Positions 15,579 through 25,653 of a DNA stretch of 64,000 bases are shown here, one piece after another. Below the pieces are notes generated by a model. That model saw only the letters and a list, made by a program, of their open reading frames with translations. It was not told where the DNA came from and did no database searches. The first letter of the stretch is position 1, and each line of letters opens with the position of its first letter. The stretch lies in assembly GCF_021474405.1 (NCBI RefSeq), contig NZ_JAKEIO010000019.1, forward strand, positions 1 to 64,000. The letters run 5' to 3'. This DNA comes from [Streptosporangium] indianense (GTDB lineage Bacteria > Actinomycetota > Actinomycetes > Streptomycetales > Streptomycetaceae). Position numbers and translations under genes: made by a program.

Positions 15579-16778
15579 ATGACCGTACAGCGACGACACG
15601 ACCCGGACGAGCGCGGCTTCGCCAGCGACAACTACGCGGGTGCGCACCCCGAGGTTCTTGCGGCGATCGCTCTGGCCAACGGCGGCCACCAGGTCAGCTA
15701 CGGCGCCGATGTCTACACCGAGCGCCTCCAGGAAGTGGTGCGCGGCCACTTCGGCCCCACCGCGCACACGTACCCGGTCTTCAACGGCACCGGCGCCAAC
15801 GTGTTCGCGCTGCAGAGCATGCTCGACCGCTGGGACGCCGTGGTCTGCGCCGAGTCGGCCCACATCAACGTCGACGAGGGCGGGGCCCCCGAGAAGGTCG
15901 CCGGGATCAAACTCCTGACGGTGCCGGCCTGGGACGGCAAGCTCACGCCCGAGCTGATCGACCGACAGGCATGGGGCTTCGAGGACGAGCACCGGGCCCG
16001 GCCCAGGGTCGTCTCGATCGCCCAGTCCACCGAACTCGGCACCTGCTACTCGCCGGACGAGATCCGTGCGATCTGTGACCACGCGCACGACCTCGGCATG
16101 CTCGTCTACCTGGACGGCGCCCGGCTCGCCAACGCCGCCGCCACCCTCGGCGTGTCCCTGCGCGAGATGACCACCGACGCCGGTGTGGACGTCCTCTCGC
16201 TCGGCGGCACCAAGAACGGGCTGCTCTTCGGCGAGGCGGTGATCGTGCTCAACGAGGACGCGGTGCGCGGCATGGCCCACCTGCGCAAGTCGAGCATGCA
16301 GCTGGGCTCCAAGATGCGTTTCATGTCAGTGCAGTTCGAGGCGTTGCTGGGCGGCGACCTCTGGCTGCGCTCGGCGGCCCGCTCCAACGCGATGACCCAG
16401 CGGCTGTACGAGGCGGTGCGCGAACTGCCGGGCCTGGAGATCAACCGGCCGGTGCAGGCCAACCAGATCTTCGCCGTCCTGCCGCCGGCCGTCATCGAGC
16501 GTCTCCAGAAGCGTTTCCGCTTCTACACCTGGGACGAGCAGGCCGGCGAGGTCCGCTGGATGACCTCCTTCGACACCACTCAGGACGACGTGGACGCGTT
16601 CGCGGCGGCGATCGCGGAGGAGCTGGCGGCGGAGCGGGACCAGGGCCCGGCGGGCGCGCTGACCACGGCCGAGCGCGAGGAACTGGTGCGGCTGCGCCGT
16701 CAGGTCCGCGACATGGAGGAGACGCTCGAAGCGCTGAGGGAAGAGGCTGCCTCCTCCGCGCACCGCAAGACCGAGTAG
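15579..16778 (+). CDS. Threonine-aldolase-like PLP enzyme with a C-terminal coiled-coil tail
   Basis: A 399-residue fold-type I PLP enzyme of the low-specificity threonine aldolase/beta-eliminating lyase family. The PLP lysine is K212 in LSLGGTKNG; the phosphate and ring contacts DGARLANA (179-186) and NGTGANV (69-75) are intact. Family reactions are retro-aldol cleavage or aldol addition of glycine to aldehydes, or beta-elimination. The last ~45 residues (from ALTTAEREELVRLRRQ) are a charged heptad-like coiled coil absent from the paralogue at 36799-37869, which is otherwise very similar. I infer that it supplies or modifies an amino-acid building block. AGGCGAG precedes the ATG. It is last in the operon, followed by a terminator-like hairpin. 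Confidence 0.85.
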   Translation: MTVQRRHDPDERGFASDNYAGAHPEVLAAIALANGGHQVSYGADVYTERLQEVVRGHFGPTAHTYPVFNGTGANVFALQSMLDRWDAVVCAESAHINVDEGGAPEKVAGIKLLTVPAWDGKLTPELIDRQAWGFEDEHRARPRVVSIAQSTELGTCYSPDEIRAICDHAHDLGMLVYLDGARLANAAATLGVSLREMTTDAGVDVLSLGGTKNGLLFGEAVIVLNEDAVRGMAHLRKSSMQLGSKMRFMSVQFEALLGGDLWLRSAARSNAMTQRLYEAVRELPGLEINRPVQANQIFAVLPPAVIERLQKRFRFYTWDEQAGEVRWMTSFDTTQDDVDAFAAAIAEELAAERDQGPAGALTTAEREELVRLRRQVRDMEETLEALREEAASSAHRKTE

Positions 16779-16804
16779 CTCGGCGGCACAAGCCTGGGAG
16801 GTCG

Positions 16805-16843
16805 GGTGAGCGCCCACAGGGTCACGGCCGTTGGGCGCTCGCC
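16805..16843. terminator. Hairpin between the biosynthetic operon and a convergent gene
   Basis: Arms 16805-16816 and 16832-16843 are 12 nt (GGTGAGCGCCCA and TGGGCGCTCGCC) with one G-T wobble around a 15-nt loop. It sits 26 nt after the operon stop and 17 nt before the stop of the convergent PPOX gene. Both positions fit a bidirectional terminator without a T-run, usual in streptomycetes. Confidence 0.6.
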
Positions 16844-16860
16844 GAGCGTGAGCAGGCCGG

Positions 16861-17520
16861 TCACTCGTACCGGTACTTCAGCGAGTCCGCCTCCGCCTGT
16901 TCGATGTCGGCGATCGTCAGCTCCGGCATCCGCAGCTGGGCCAGCGTCACCTCGGCCGAGGTCGGCTGGGCATCTGCCGGCAGCCACTGTTCCGGCTTCC
17001 AGGCGCCGCTGCGCAGGAGCGACTTGGGGCAGTGCGGGTAGACCTCTTCGATCCCCAGCACCAGCGCACTGGCAGGCGGCTTGCCCACGGCGGTCAGCTG
17101 CGACAGCAGCTCCGGGCGGGTGGAGACGCACGCCCGGCCGTTCACCCGGAGCGTCGTGGTGCGTCCGGGGATGATGAACAGCAGTCCGGCCCGGCCGGTG
17201 GCGATGACGTTCTGCAGGGTGTCCAGACGCTTGTTGCCGGTCGCGTCCGGTATCGCCACCGTCCGTGCGTCCAGGACGGCGACGAACCCCGCGGGGCCGC
17301 CGCGCGGGGAGACGTCGCAGTTGCCGTCGGCGTCCGTGCTGGCGACCAGGACCAGCGACGAGCACGCGATCACCTGCCGCGTCTGTTCGGTGAGTTCGGT
17401 CGTCTGCTTGCGCAGGGCCGTGTCCTTGGGCAGTTCGTAGACCCGGCGCAGCGCGTCCTGGTCGGACACGGCGTCGAGGAGGAGCGAGTCGAAGGCACTG
17501 CCGGCAAGGGGTGTCGTCAT
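16861..17520 (-). CDS. PPOX-type FMN-binding protein (MSMEG_1061 family)
   Basis: A 219-residue split-barrel flavoprotein related to pyridoxamine 5'-phosphate oxidase. It shows the LVLVASTDADGNCDVSPRGG strand pair, DATGNKRLDTLQN and GRAGLLFIIPGR, which match MSMEG_1061-like proteins that bind FMN or F420 and reduce small electrophiles or oxidise cofactors. The true substrate is unknown. The ATG at 17518-17520 is chosen because the family begins near MTTPLAGSAFDSL; the upstream open extension of 22 codons has no RBS. It converges on the biosynthetic operon and is probably not part of it. Confidence 0.8.
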   Translation of the reverse strand: MTTPLAGSAFDSLLLDAVSDQDALRRVYELPKDTALRKQTTELTEQTRQVIACSSLVLVASTDADGNCDVSPRGGPAGFVAVLDARTVAIPDATGNKRLDTLQNVIATGRAGLLFIIPGRTTTLRVNGRACVSTRPELLSQLTAVGKPPASALVLGIEEVYPHCPKSLLRSGAWKPEQWLPADAQPTSAEVTLAQLRMPELTIADIEQAEADSLKYRYE

Positions 17521-17673
17521 GCCACCGACCCTAACGGGCACGGCTGTTGGGGCTTGGCCCGGAGTGTGGTCGATGACGACACCCACGGCCTCACACAGCC
17601 GGCGCGGCGCGGACGTCGGTGGCCCTCATCATCACGTGGAGGTCCCGACCGGCGTCCGGCGGCGGGGCCGGCG

Positions 17674-18717
17674 TCAGCCGACCGGCACCCCGGCCTCCAG
17701 GTAGAGCGCCGCTCCGCGTTCGCGTGCGCGCAGCGCCCAGCGCAGCCGCTCGTAGCGCACGGGGGGCAGCAGATCGGCGGCCTCCGCCTCCGTGACGAAC
17801 CGCCAGGCACGCAGCTCCGGGCCGGGCAGCAGCAGCCGTCCGGCCTCCGCGGAGTGCAGTACTCCGCCGTCGAAGAGGAGGCGCAGCCCGCCGAACGCGG
17901 GGGGTGCGGGGCGCTCCCAGTCGACGACGAGCAGGCCGGGCACCCGGTCCAGGTGGATGCCGGTCTCCTCGGCGACCTCCCGCACCCCGGCTCGCGCGGG
18001 TGCCTCACCGGGTTCGACGACGCCACCGGGGAACTCCCAGCCGGCCTTGTACGTGGGGTCGACGAGCAGCACGCGGTCCTGCTCGTCGAAGAGGAGCACC
18101 CCGGCGGCGACGGTCTCGGCGGTGGGCTCGGGCGTCTGCACGATGTCGCAGACGGGCGCGGACCCGTCGGCGACGGCCCCGGCGATCCGCACGGCCGTCT
18201 CGTACGGGGTGAGATCGCTGGTGTCGATCGGGTGGGCGTCGGCGGTGAGCCAGGAGGCGAGGGCGGCCCGGTACGGCTCGATGTGGTCGAAGGACCACTG
18301 GCGTATTCGCGCGTCGCCGTCTGGGAGGTCCCGGGGAACCTCACGACCCGCCATACGCTCCCGCAGTATCGTTTCGGCCGGGGCGAGCAGAATGTGACTG
18401 ACCGGAATCCTGCGGGCGGCGAGGCCGCCGAAGATCTCGTCGCGGTACTCCTGGCGCAACAGGGTCATGGGGACGACGAGGGTCCCGCCGACCTCGGCGA
18501 GCAACGCGGCCGCCGTGTCGATCACGAGCCGTCGCCAGATCGGCAGGTCCTGGAAGTCGCCGGCCTCGGCGAGGCGTTTCGGTGGCAGCAGGTGGGCGAG
18601 CGCGCCGCCGATGACCTCCGGGTCGAAGAGCGTGCTGTTCGGGATCAGTTCGATCAGCTCCCGTGCGGTGGTGGTCTTCCCCGCACCGAACGCGCCGTTG
18701 ATCCAGACGACGGTCAC
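17674..18717 (-). CDS. P-loop kinase-like / NUDIX hydrolase fusion protein
   Basis: A 347-residue two-domain protein. The N-terminal half has a Walker A loop GAFGAGKTT (8-16), in the style of small nucleotide or antibiotic kinases (AAA/zeta-toxin-like). The C-terminal half has a complete NUDIX box [20 protein letters not shown] with EETG following, for hydrolysis of nucleoside-diphosphate-linked substrates. This fusion occurs in streptomycetes but has no assigned function. A GTG at 18715-18717 with GAGGGGGA upstream is preferred; the frame is open 38 codons further without an RBS. It stands alone between hypotheticals. Confidence 0.8.
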   Translation of the reverse strand: MTVVWINGAFGAGKTTTARELIELIPNSTLFDPEVIGGALAHLLPPKRLAEAGDFQDLPIWRRLVIDTAAALLAEVGGTLVVPMTLLRQEYRDEIFGGLAARRIPVSHILLAPAETILRERMAGREVPRDLPDGDARIRQWSFDHIEPYRAALASWLTADAHPIDTSDLTPYETAVRIAGAVADGSAPVCDIVQTPEPTAETVAAGVLLFDEQDRVLLVDPTYKAGWEFPGGVVEPGEAPARAGVREVAEETGIHLDRVPGLLVVDWERPAPPAFGGLRLLFDGGVLHSAEAGRLLLPGPELRAWRFVTEAEAADLLPPVRYERLRWALRARERGAALYLEAGVPVG

Positions 18718-18860
18718 AGGTCCCCCTCTTCTGTTGGCCCCCTGAGGCTTGCCCGCTCCACCCTGCCACGGAAACCAGCCGCAGTTGAGGGCGCATGAGT
18801 ACGGCGCCGGCACCCCCTCTCGCGGGAGCACCGACGCCGTGGCCGCGGGGCTGTGGCTCG

Positions 18861-19061
18861 TCAGCCCTTCTTCTTGGCCTGGGCGCCGTCCTCCCGGTCC
18901 AGGGACAGACCGTCCTCGGCCACGGTCTCGTCGAGGGTCTTGAGGGTGTCGTCCACGCTCAGGGCGCCGAGGCCCTCCCCGAGGGCGTGGGACGGGGTGA
19001 CCGCCGCGACGACGAAGCCGGTGGCGAGGGAGGCGATGGCGAGCATGCTGCGCTTCTTCAT
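18861..19061 (-). CDS. Small secreted protein
   Basis: A 66-residue protein with a classic Sec signal peptide: [21 protein letters not shown] then TPSHA before a likely AxA-type cleavage near residue 26. The mature ~40 residues are acidic with a basic KKKG tail, and contain [18 protein letters not shown]. No cysteines, so it is not a chaplin or a disulfide peptide. It resembles small exported Streptomyces proteins of unknown role. RBS is weak (GAGTCGGG). Confidence 0.6.
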   Translation of the reverse strand: MKKRSMLAIASLATGFVVAAVTPSHALGEGLGALSVDDTLKTLDETVAEDGLSLDREDGAQAKKKG

Positions 19062-19186
19062 GCCCGACTCAACTGCCCGACCCGCTCCGGGGTCACGCGA
19101 TCGTGTACGACCGGGCGAAGCGGCACGTGGACGCGGCTGCAGCGGGACTCCTGCGCGGTCGCGAACGACCGGGCGAAGCGGGCCGG

Positions 19187-19423
19187 CTAGGCGGAGTCGC
19201 CGCCCCGGTCGGCCGCCCACGCTCCGGGGCCGCCGCCGCGCCACTCGATGAGCCCCGTGGCCGCCACGTACGCCTCGTCCGCGTCCTCGATCCCGGCGCG
19301 CCGCAGAAACTCGGCGATGTCGAGCGGCCCGTAGGCGATTCCGAGGAACTGGCCGTCCACACGGACCCGCCGGCCGCCGTCGGCGGCGGGCGGGTAGACC
19401 ACGACGGGCTTCTCCGACGCCAT
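19187..19423 (-). CDS. Small conserved Streptomyces hypothetical protein
   Basis: A 78-residue cytosolic protein starting MASEKPVVVYPPAADGGRRV. It has a beta-rich front (VRVDGQFLGIAYGPLDIAEF) and a short helix ending in LIEWRGGGPGAW. I recall similar one-domain proteins widely across streptomycetes, but no function is known. The RBS is poor. It shares the strand with the small membrane gene upstream (50-nt gap), which may drive it. Confidence 0.55.
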   Translation of the reverse strand: MASEKPVVVYPPAADGGRRVRVDGQFLGIAYGPLDIAEFLRRAGIEDADEAYVAATGLIEWRGGGPGAWAADRGGDSA

Positions 19424-19473
19424 GGGACCAGGGTCCGCGGGGACGGTGCCGGCCGCGCGCCGGACTGGGCCGT

Positions 19474-19749
19474 TCAGCCCGCCTTGCGCGTCGGACGGAA
19501 TTCGTGCACCTCGGCCGTGAGGGTGCCGTCCTGCTGCTCGTAGTGGGACAGGGCGAGACCGAGACCGAAGAAGGTGGGCGCCCATTCGCCGACGAAGATG
19601 CCCCAGCGGTCGGCGCGGGCGATACCGGTGCCCGGTTCCATCTTCCGGGAACCCATCCATGCGACGACGCTGAGGCCGATGGAGGCCATGCCGGCCAGGT
19701 AGGCGTGCTCGCTGCGGACGCCCATCTCATGCATCTTCTTGATGATCAT
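19474..19749 (-). CDS. Small membrane-associated hypothetical protein
   Basis: A 91-residue protein with GGAGCC seven bases before the ATG at 19747-19749. It begins MIIKKMHEMGVRSEHAYLAG and has a hydrophobic stretch (LAGMASIGLSVVAW, about 17-30) and a second weaker one (WAPTFFGLGLAL) that could be membrane helices. The frame is open further upstream, but that part is unlike the rest. Conserved look, no known family; role unknown. Confidence 0.6.
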   Translation of the reverse strand: MIIKKMHEMGVRSEHAYLAGMASIGLSVVAWMGSRKMEPGTGIARADRWGIFVGEWAPTFFGLGLALSHYEQQDGTLTAEVHEFRPTRKAG

Positions 19750-19900
19750 CAGCGGCTCCGTTCCGTGAGGGATGCAGGAGACGTTCAGGAGACGGAGTGC
19801 CCGCACCGGGTGTCGATATTCGCCGCATTTGTCATCAATGTCCGACATGGCGACCGTGAGGCGAGCCCCGATGTGCCCGCCCCACGGTCACGGTCTTCCG

Positions 19901-22303
<2,403 letters not shown>

Positions 22304-22402
22304 GGTGTCTCCATCTGTCGGGCGGCGCTGCCGCGCTCGGGCGATCTCGTTGCCCCGCGCCGGTCCCGGGGAGCGGCGCGGGGCGTGCGGTGCGGGGAGC
22401 TG

Positions 22403-22819
22403 CTACGGCGTCTTCAGCTGCTGGATGCGGACCATGTTGCCCGCGGGGTCACGGAAGGCGCAGTCGCGGATGCCGTAGGGCTGGTCGACCGGCTCCTGGA
22501 CCACCTCGGCGTCGCCCGCCTGCACCCGCTCGAAGGTGGCGTCGACGTCGGTGGTGGCGAGGACGATGCTGGCGTAGGTGCCCTTGGCCATCATCTCGGC
22601 GATGGTGCGGCGCTCGTCGTCGGTGACGCCGGGGTCGGCGGCCGGCGGGTGCAGCACGATGTTCGTGCCGGGCTGGCCGACGGGGCCGACCGTGATCCAG
22701 CGCATCCCCTCGTACCCGACGTCGTTCCTGACTTCAAAGCCGAGGGTGTCGCGGTAGAACGCCAGGGCGGCGTCCGGGTCGTCGTGCGGAAGGAAACTGG
22801 CGTGAATGCGAAGGTCCAT
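22403..22819 (-). CDS. VOC-family (glyoxalase/bleomycin-resistance fold) protein
   Basis: A 138-residue vicinal-oxygen-chelate protein. Paired beta-alpha-beta units are visible: MDLRIHASFLPHDDPDAALA with FYRDTLGFEV, and a second with ATTDVDATFERVQA then DCAFRDPAGNMVRIQQ. Likely metal ligands are His7 and the late Glu/Gln. Roles range from dioxygenases to drug-binding proteins; the substrate is unknown. GAGGGCC is next to the ATG. It lies 10 nt downstream of the AraC gene on the same strand, so the pair is probably co-regulated. Confidence 0.8.
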   Translation of the reverse strand: MDLRIHASFLPHDDPDAALAFYRDTLGFEVRNDVGYEGMRWITVGPVGQPGTNIVLHPPAADPGVTDDERRTIAEMMAKGTYASIVLATTDVDATFERVQAGDAEVVQEPVDQPYGIRDCAFRDPAGNMVRIQQLKTP

Positions 22820-22829
22820 GGCCCTCACG

Positions 22830-23273
22830 CTAGTTTCGGCCCGGGATCGGCGCTTCTCGATTCCTGATCGGTCTGGTCACCTGCTTGGCCACGCACGAGG
22901 GGATCCCCGCCGTCGCGCGCGCCGCCTCGCGCCGGTAGGCGCTGGGCGGCATGCCCACCAGCTCGGTGAAACGCGTGCTGAAGGTGCCCAGCGAGGCGCA
23001 GCCGACCTCGAAGCACACCTCCGTGACGCTGAGGTCCCCCCGGCGCAGCAGCGCCATCGCGCGCTCGATGCGCCGCGTCATGAGATAGCTGTACGGCGAC
23101 TCCCCGTAGGCCTGCCGGAACTCACGGCTGAGGTGCCCGGCCGACATGTGGACGCCCCGGGCGAGCGCCTCGACGTCCAGGGGCTTCGCGTACTCCCGGT
23201 CGATGCGGTCCTTGACGCGGCGCAGGCGGGCGAGGTCGCGCAGATGCTGCGCCGAGGCGGGTCTGCTGCTCAC
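22830..23273 (-). CDS. AraC-family transcriptional regulator (DNA-binding domain only)
   Basis: About 147 residues, essentially only the AraC double helix-turn-helix: MSAGHLSREFRQAYGESPYS for the first helix pair and VTEVCFEVGCASLGTFSTRF for the second, followed by GMPPSAYRR. No ligand-binding domain is present. I use the GTG at 23271-23273; an ATG at 23295-23297 is an alternative, and neither has a clear RBS. It is followed closely by the VOC gene. A near-ideal palindrome lies about 50 nt upstream at 23320-23342 and may control this pair. Confidence 0.78.
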   Translation of the reverse strand: MSSRPASAQHLRDLARLRRVKDRIDREYAKPLDVEALARGVHMSAGHLSREFRQAYGESPYSYLMTRRIERAMALLRRGDLSVTEVCFEVGCASLGTFSTRFTELVGMPPSAYRREAARATAGIPSCVAKQVTRPIRNREAPIPGRN

Positions 23274-23319
23274 ATGCGTGATCGTGCCACATCGCACGCA
23301 CGTGCGGCCGGTTTCGGCT

Positions 23320-23342
23320 ATACGGACCGGACCGGTCCGTAT
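23320..23342. promoter_or_regulatory. Perfect 23-bp palindrome, likely operator
   Basis: Two perfect 11-nt arms, ATACGGACCGG and CCGGTCCGTAT, flank a single central base. The site lies between the AraC gene (start about 47 nt away) and the end of the ROK kinase gene. The spacing and ATACGGAC arms resemble TetR-family operators. No T-run follows, so termination is less likely. The binding protein is unknown, and no TetR gene is adjacent. Confidence 0.55.
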
Positions 23343-23433
23343 CGCCCCGGGGTGGCCGTCACCTCGGTCCCCGCGCCTCCCGCCTCACGCGCCGCAGACT
23401 GAACGTTCCTGCCCCATCGGCGCGACCTGGCCC

Positions 23434-24387
23434 TCACACCCCGGCCGCCGCCGTGTCCGGCCGCTTCGCCAGGGCTGCCGCCGCCGCGCCCACCAGCCCC
23501 GCGTCGGTGCCCATCCGCGCCGGCGCCACGGTCAGGTGCCGGACGAAGGACAGCGTCGCGTAGGAACGCAGGGCCTTGCGCAGCGGGTCGAACAGCACGT
23601 CGCCCGCCTTGCCCACTCCCCCGCCGATGACGGCGATGTCGATCTCCACGAGGGTCGCGGTGGCGGCGATCCCGGCGGCCAGTGCCTGGGCGGCACGCTC
23701 GAAGGAGGCGACGGCGACCGGGTCGCCGGACCGGGCGGCGGCGGCCACCGCGGCGGCGGAGGTGTCCCCGTCCGGGCCGGGCCGCCAGCCGTTCTCCAGG
23801 GCACGGCGGGCGATGTGGGGGCCGCTCGCGATGCGCTCCACGCAGCCGCGCGAGCCGCACGGGCACACATCGCCGTCGAGGTCCACGCTGATGTGGCCGA
23901 TGTGCCCGGCGTTGCCGGTGGGCCCGGGGTGCAGGCGCCCGCCCAGCACCAGACCGCCTCCGACACCCGTGGAGACGACCATGCACAGCGCGTTGGCGTG
24001 TCCCCGGGCGGCACCCTGCCAGTGTTCGGCCGCCGTGATCGCCACGCCGTCGCCGATCAGTTCGACGGGGAGATTCCCGGCGGCGGCCCGGACGCGGGAG
24101 ACGAGCGGGTAGTCGCGCCAGCCGGGCACGTTCACCGGGCTCACCGTGCCCGCCGAGGCGTCCACGGGCCCGGCGCTGCCGATCCCGACGGCCGAAGCGC
24201 GCTCCCACAGCGGCGACGCGCCGAGCTCGCCGAGCACCTCCTCGACGGCCCGCATCACGGTGTCACCGTCCTCCCTGGCGGGCGTCGGCCGCTGCGCGCG
24301 GACCTGGATCCGGCCGCGGCCGTCCACCAGAGCGCCGGCGATCTTGGTGCCGCCGATGTCGAGCGCGGCCACGAGGTCGGTGTGCAT
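23434..24387 (-). CDS. ROK-family sugar kinase (glucokinase-like)
   Basis: A 317-residue ROK protein. The ATP loop DIGGTKIAGAL is at 10-20, catalytic region NVPGW and ELIGDGVAI follow, and the zinc-binding signature HISVDLDGDVCPCGSRGCVE shows the three conserved Cys. ROK enzymes of this class phosphorylate glucose, N-acetylglucosamine or mannose analogues; the exact sugar is unclear. There is no N-terminal HTH, so it is an enzyme, not a ROK repressor. The ATG at 24385-24387 has GGGGAGAT upstream. It is divergent from a LacI gene with a LacI-type operator between, suggesting a carbohydrate-responsive pair. Confidence 0.88.
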   Translation of the reverse strand: MHTDLVAALDIGGTKIAGALVDGRGRIQVRAQRPTPAREDGDTVMRAVEEVLGELGASPLWERASAVGIGSAGPVDASAGTVSPVNVPGWRDYPLVSRVRAAAGNLPVELIGDGVAITAAEHWQGAARGHANALCMVVSTGVGGGLVLGGRLHPGPTGNAGHIGHISVDLDGDVCPCGSRGCVERIASGPHIARRALENGWRPGPDGDTSAAAVAAAARSGDPVAVASFERAAQALAAGIAATATLVEIDIAVIGGGVGKAGDVLFDPLRKALRSYATLSFVRHLTVAPARMGTDAGLVGAAAAALAKRPDTAAAGV

Positions 24388-24513
24388 CAGAGTCGGATCT
24401 CCCCGTCGGGCATGAGAAAAACGCCGATAAAGGCCATCAAGCAGGGCATGCAGCAGGCCGGTTCCGCGACCGTGCGCGGGCCGGAGAGTGCGATGGACAG
24501 TCTCCCCCGAGTC

Positions 24514-24528
24514 TGACAACGTTGTCCA
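24514..24528. promoter_or_regulatory. LacI-type operator between the kinase and regulator genes
   Basis: TGACAACGTTGTCCA contains a perfect 12-bp palindrome GACAACGTTGTC (24515-24526) centred on CG, the classic LacI/GalR-family half-site arrangement. It lies about 127 nt upstream of the ROK gene and 80 nt before the LacI gene start, so it can control both and give autoregulation. Confidence 0.7.
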
Positions 24529-24608
24529 GGCTCTATGCTCGACGCCACATCCTCATACAAGCCCAGGATCGACGCACCCCCGTGGACGACAGGACAGGAC
24601 ACCGCACC

Positions 24609-25646
24609 GTGCCCCAGCCCCCCCTCCGATCCGCAGCGCGCTACGGCACCCGGCCGACCATGAAGGACGTAGCCGCACGCGCCGGAGTCGGCCTCAAGAC
24701 GGTCTCCCGCGTGGTGAACGGGGAGCCGGGGGTCACCCCGGAGACGGAGCGGCGGGTCCAGGAGGCGATCGACGCGCTCGGCTTCCGCCGCAACGACAGC
24801 GCGCGGGTGCTGCGCAAGGGCCGCACGGCGAGCATCGGCCTGGTCCTTGAGGACCTCGCCGACCCGTTCTACGGGCCGCTGAGCCGGTCGGTCGAGGAGG
24901 TGGCCCGCGCGCACGGCGCCCTGCTGATCAACGGCTCCAGCGCGGAGGACCCCGAGCGCGAGCAGGAACTGGTGCTGGCCTTGTGCGCGCGGCGGGTGGA
25001 CGGGCTGGTGGTGATCCCGGCCGGGGACGACCACCGGTATCTGGAGCCGGAGCTCAAAGCGGGCGTCGCCACGGTGTTCGTGGACCGGCCGGCCGGGCAC
25101 ATCGACGCCGACGTGGTGCTGTCGGACAACTTCGGCGGCGCCCGTGACGGCGTCGCCCACCTCATCGCACACGGGCACCGCCGGATCGGCTTCATCGGTG
25201 ACATGCCGCGCATCCACACCGCCGCCGAGCGGTTGCGCGGCTACCGGGCCGCCATGGAGGACGCGGGCATACCGGTGGCGGACTCCTGGATGTCCCTCGG
25301 CGTCACCGGCCCCGAGCGGGTGCGCAGGGCGGCCGAGGAGATGCTGAGCGGCACCGACCCGGTCACGGCGATCTTCGCGGGCAACAACCGGGTGACCGTC
25401 ACCGTGATCCGGGTGCTCGCCGAGCAGACCCGCCCTGTGGCCCTGGTCGGCTTCGACGACATCGAGCTCGCCGACCTGCTCCAGCCGGGCGTCACCGTCG
25501 TCGCCCAGGACGCGGCGGACATCGGACGCACCGCGGCGGAACGTCTCTTCAGGCAGCTCGACGGCACTTTGGTGACGCCCGAGCGCATCGAGCTGCCGAC
25601 CCGGCTGATCACCCGTGGCTCGGGCGAGATCCCCCCGGCGGACTGA
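24609..25646 (+). CDS. LacI-family transcriptional regulator
   Basis: A 345-residue regulator. The N-terminal HTH reads TMKDVAARAGVGLKTVSRVV followed by the NGEPGVTPET hinge region and a periplasmic-binding-protein-like sugar domain (IGLVLEDLADPFYGPL, VVIPAGDDHRYLEPEL, DNFGGARDGVAHLIAHGHRR). It ends with the usual TRLITRGSGE. The hinge has the L-R-K-G-R variation. GTG at 24609 with AGGACACC upstream is preferred; a GTG at 24582 is possible. It probably represses the divergent ROK kinase and itself through the palindrome at 24514-24528. The effector sugar is unknown. Confidence 0.9.
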   Translation: MPQPPLRSAARYGTRPTMKDVAARAGVGLKTVSRVVNGEPGVTPETERRVQEAIDALGFRRNDSARVLRKGRTASIGLVLEDLADPFYGPLSRSVEEVARAHGALLINGSSAEDPEREQELVLALCARRVDGLVVIPAGDDHRYLEPELKAGVATVFVDRPAGHIDADVVLSDNFGGARDGVAHLIAHGHRRIGFIGDMPRIHTAAERLRGYRAAMEDAGIPVADSWMSLGVTGPERVRRAAEEMLSGTDPVTAIFAGNNRVTVTVIRVLAEQTRPVALVGFDDIELADLLQPGVTVVAQDAADIGRTAAERLFRQLDGTLVTPERIELPTRLITRGSGEIPPAD

Positions 25647-25653
25647 GCGGCCG

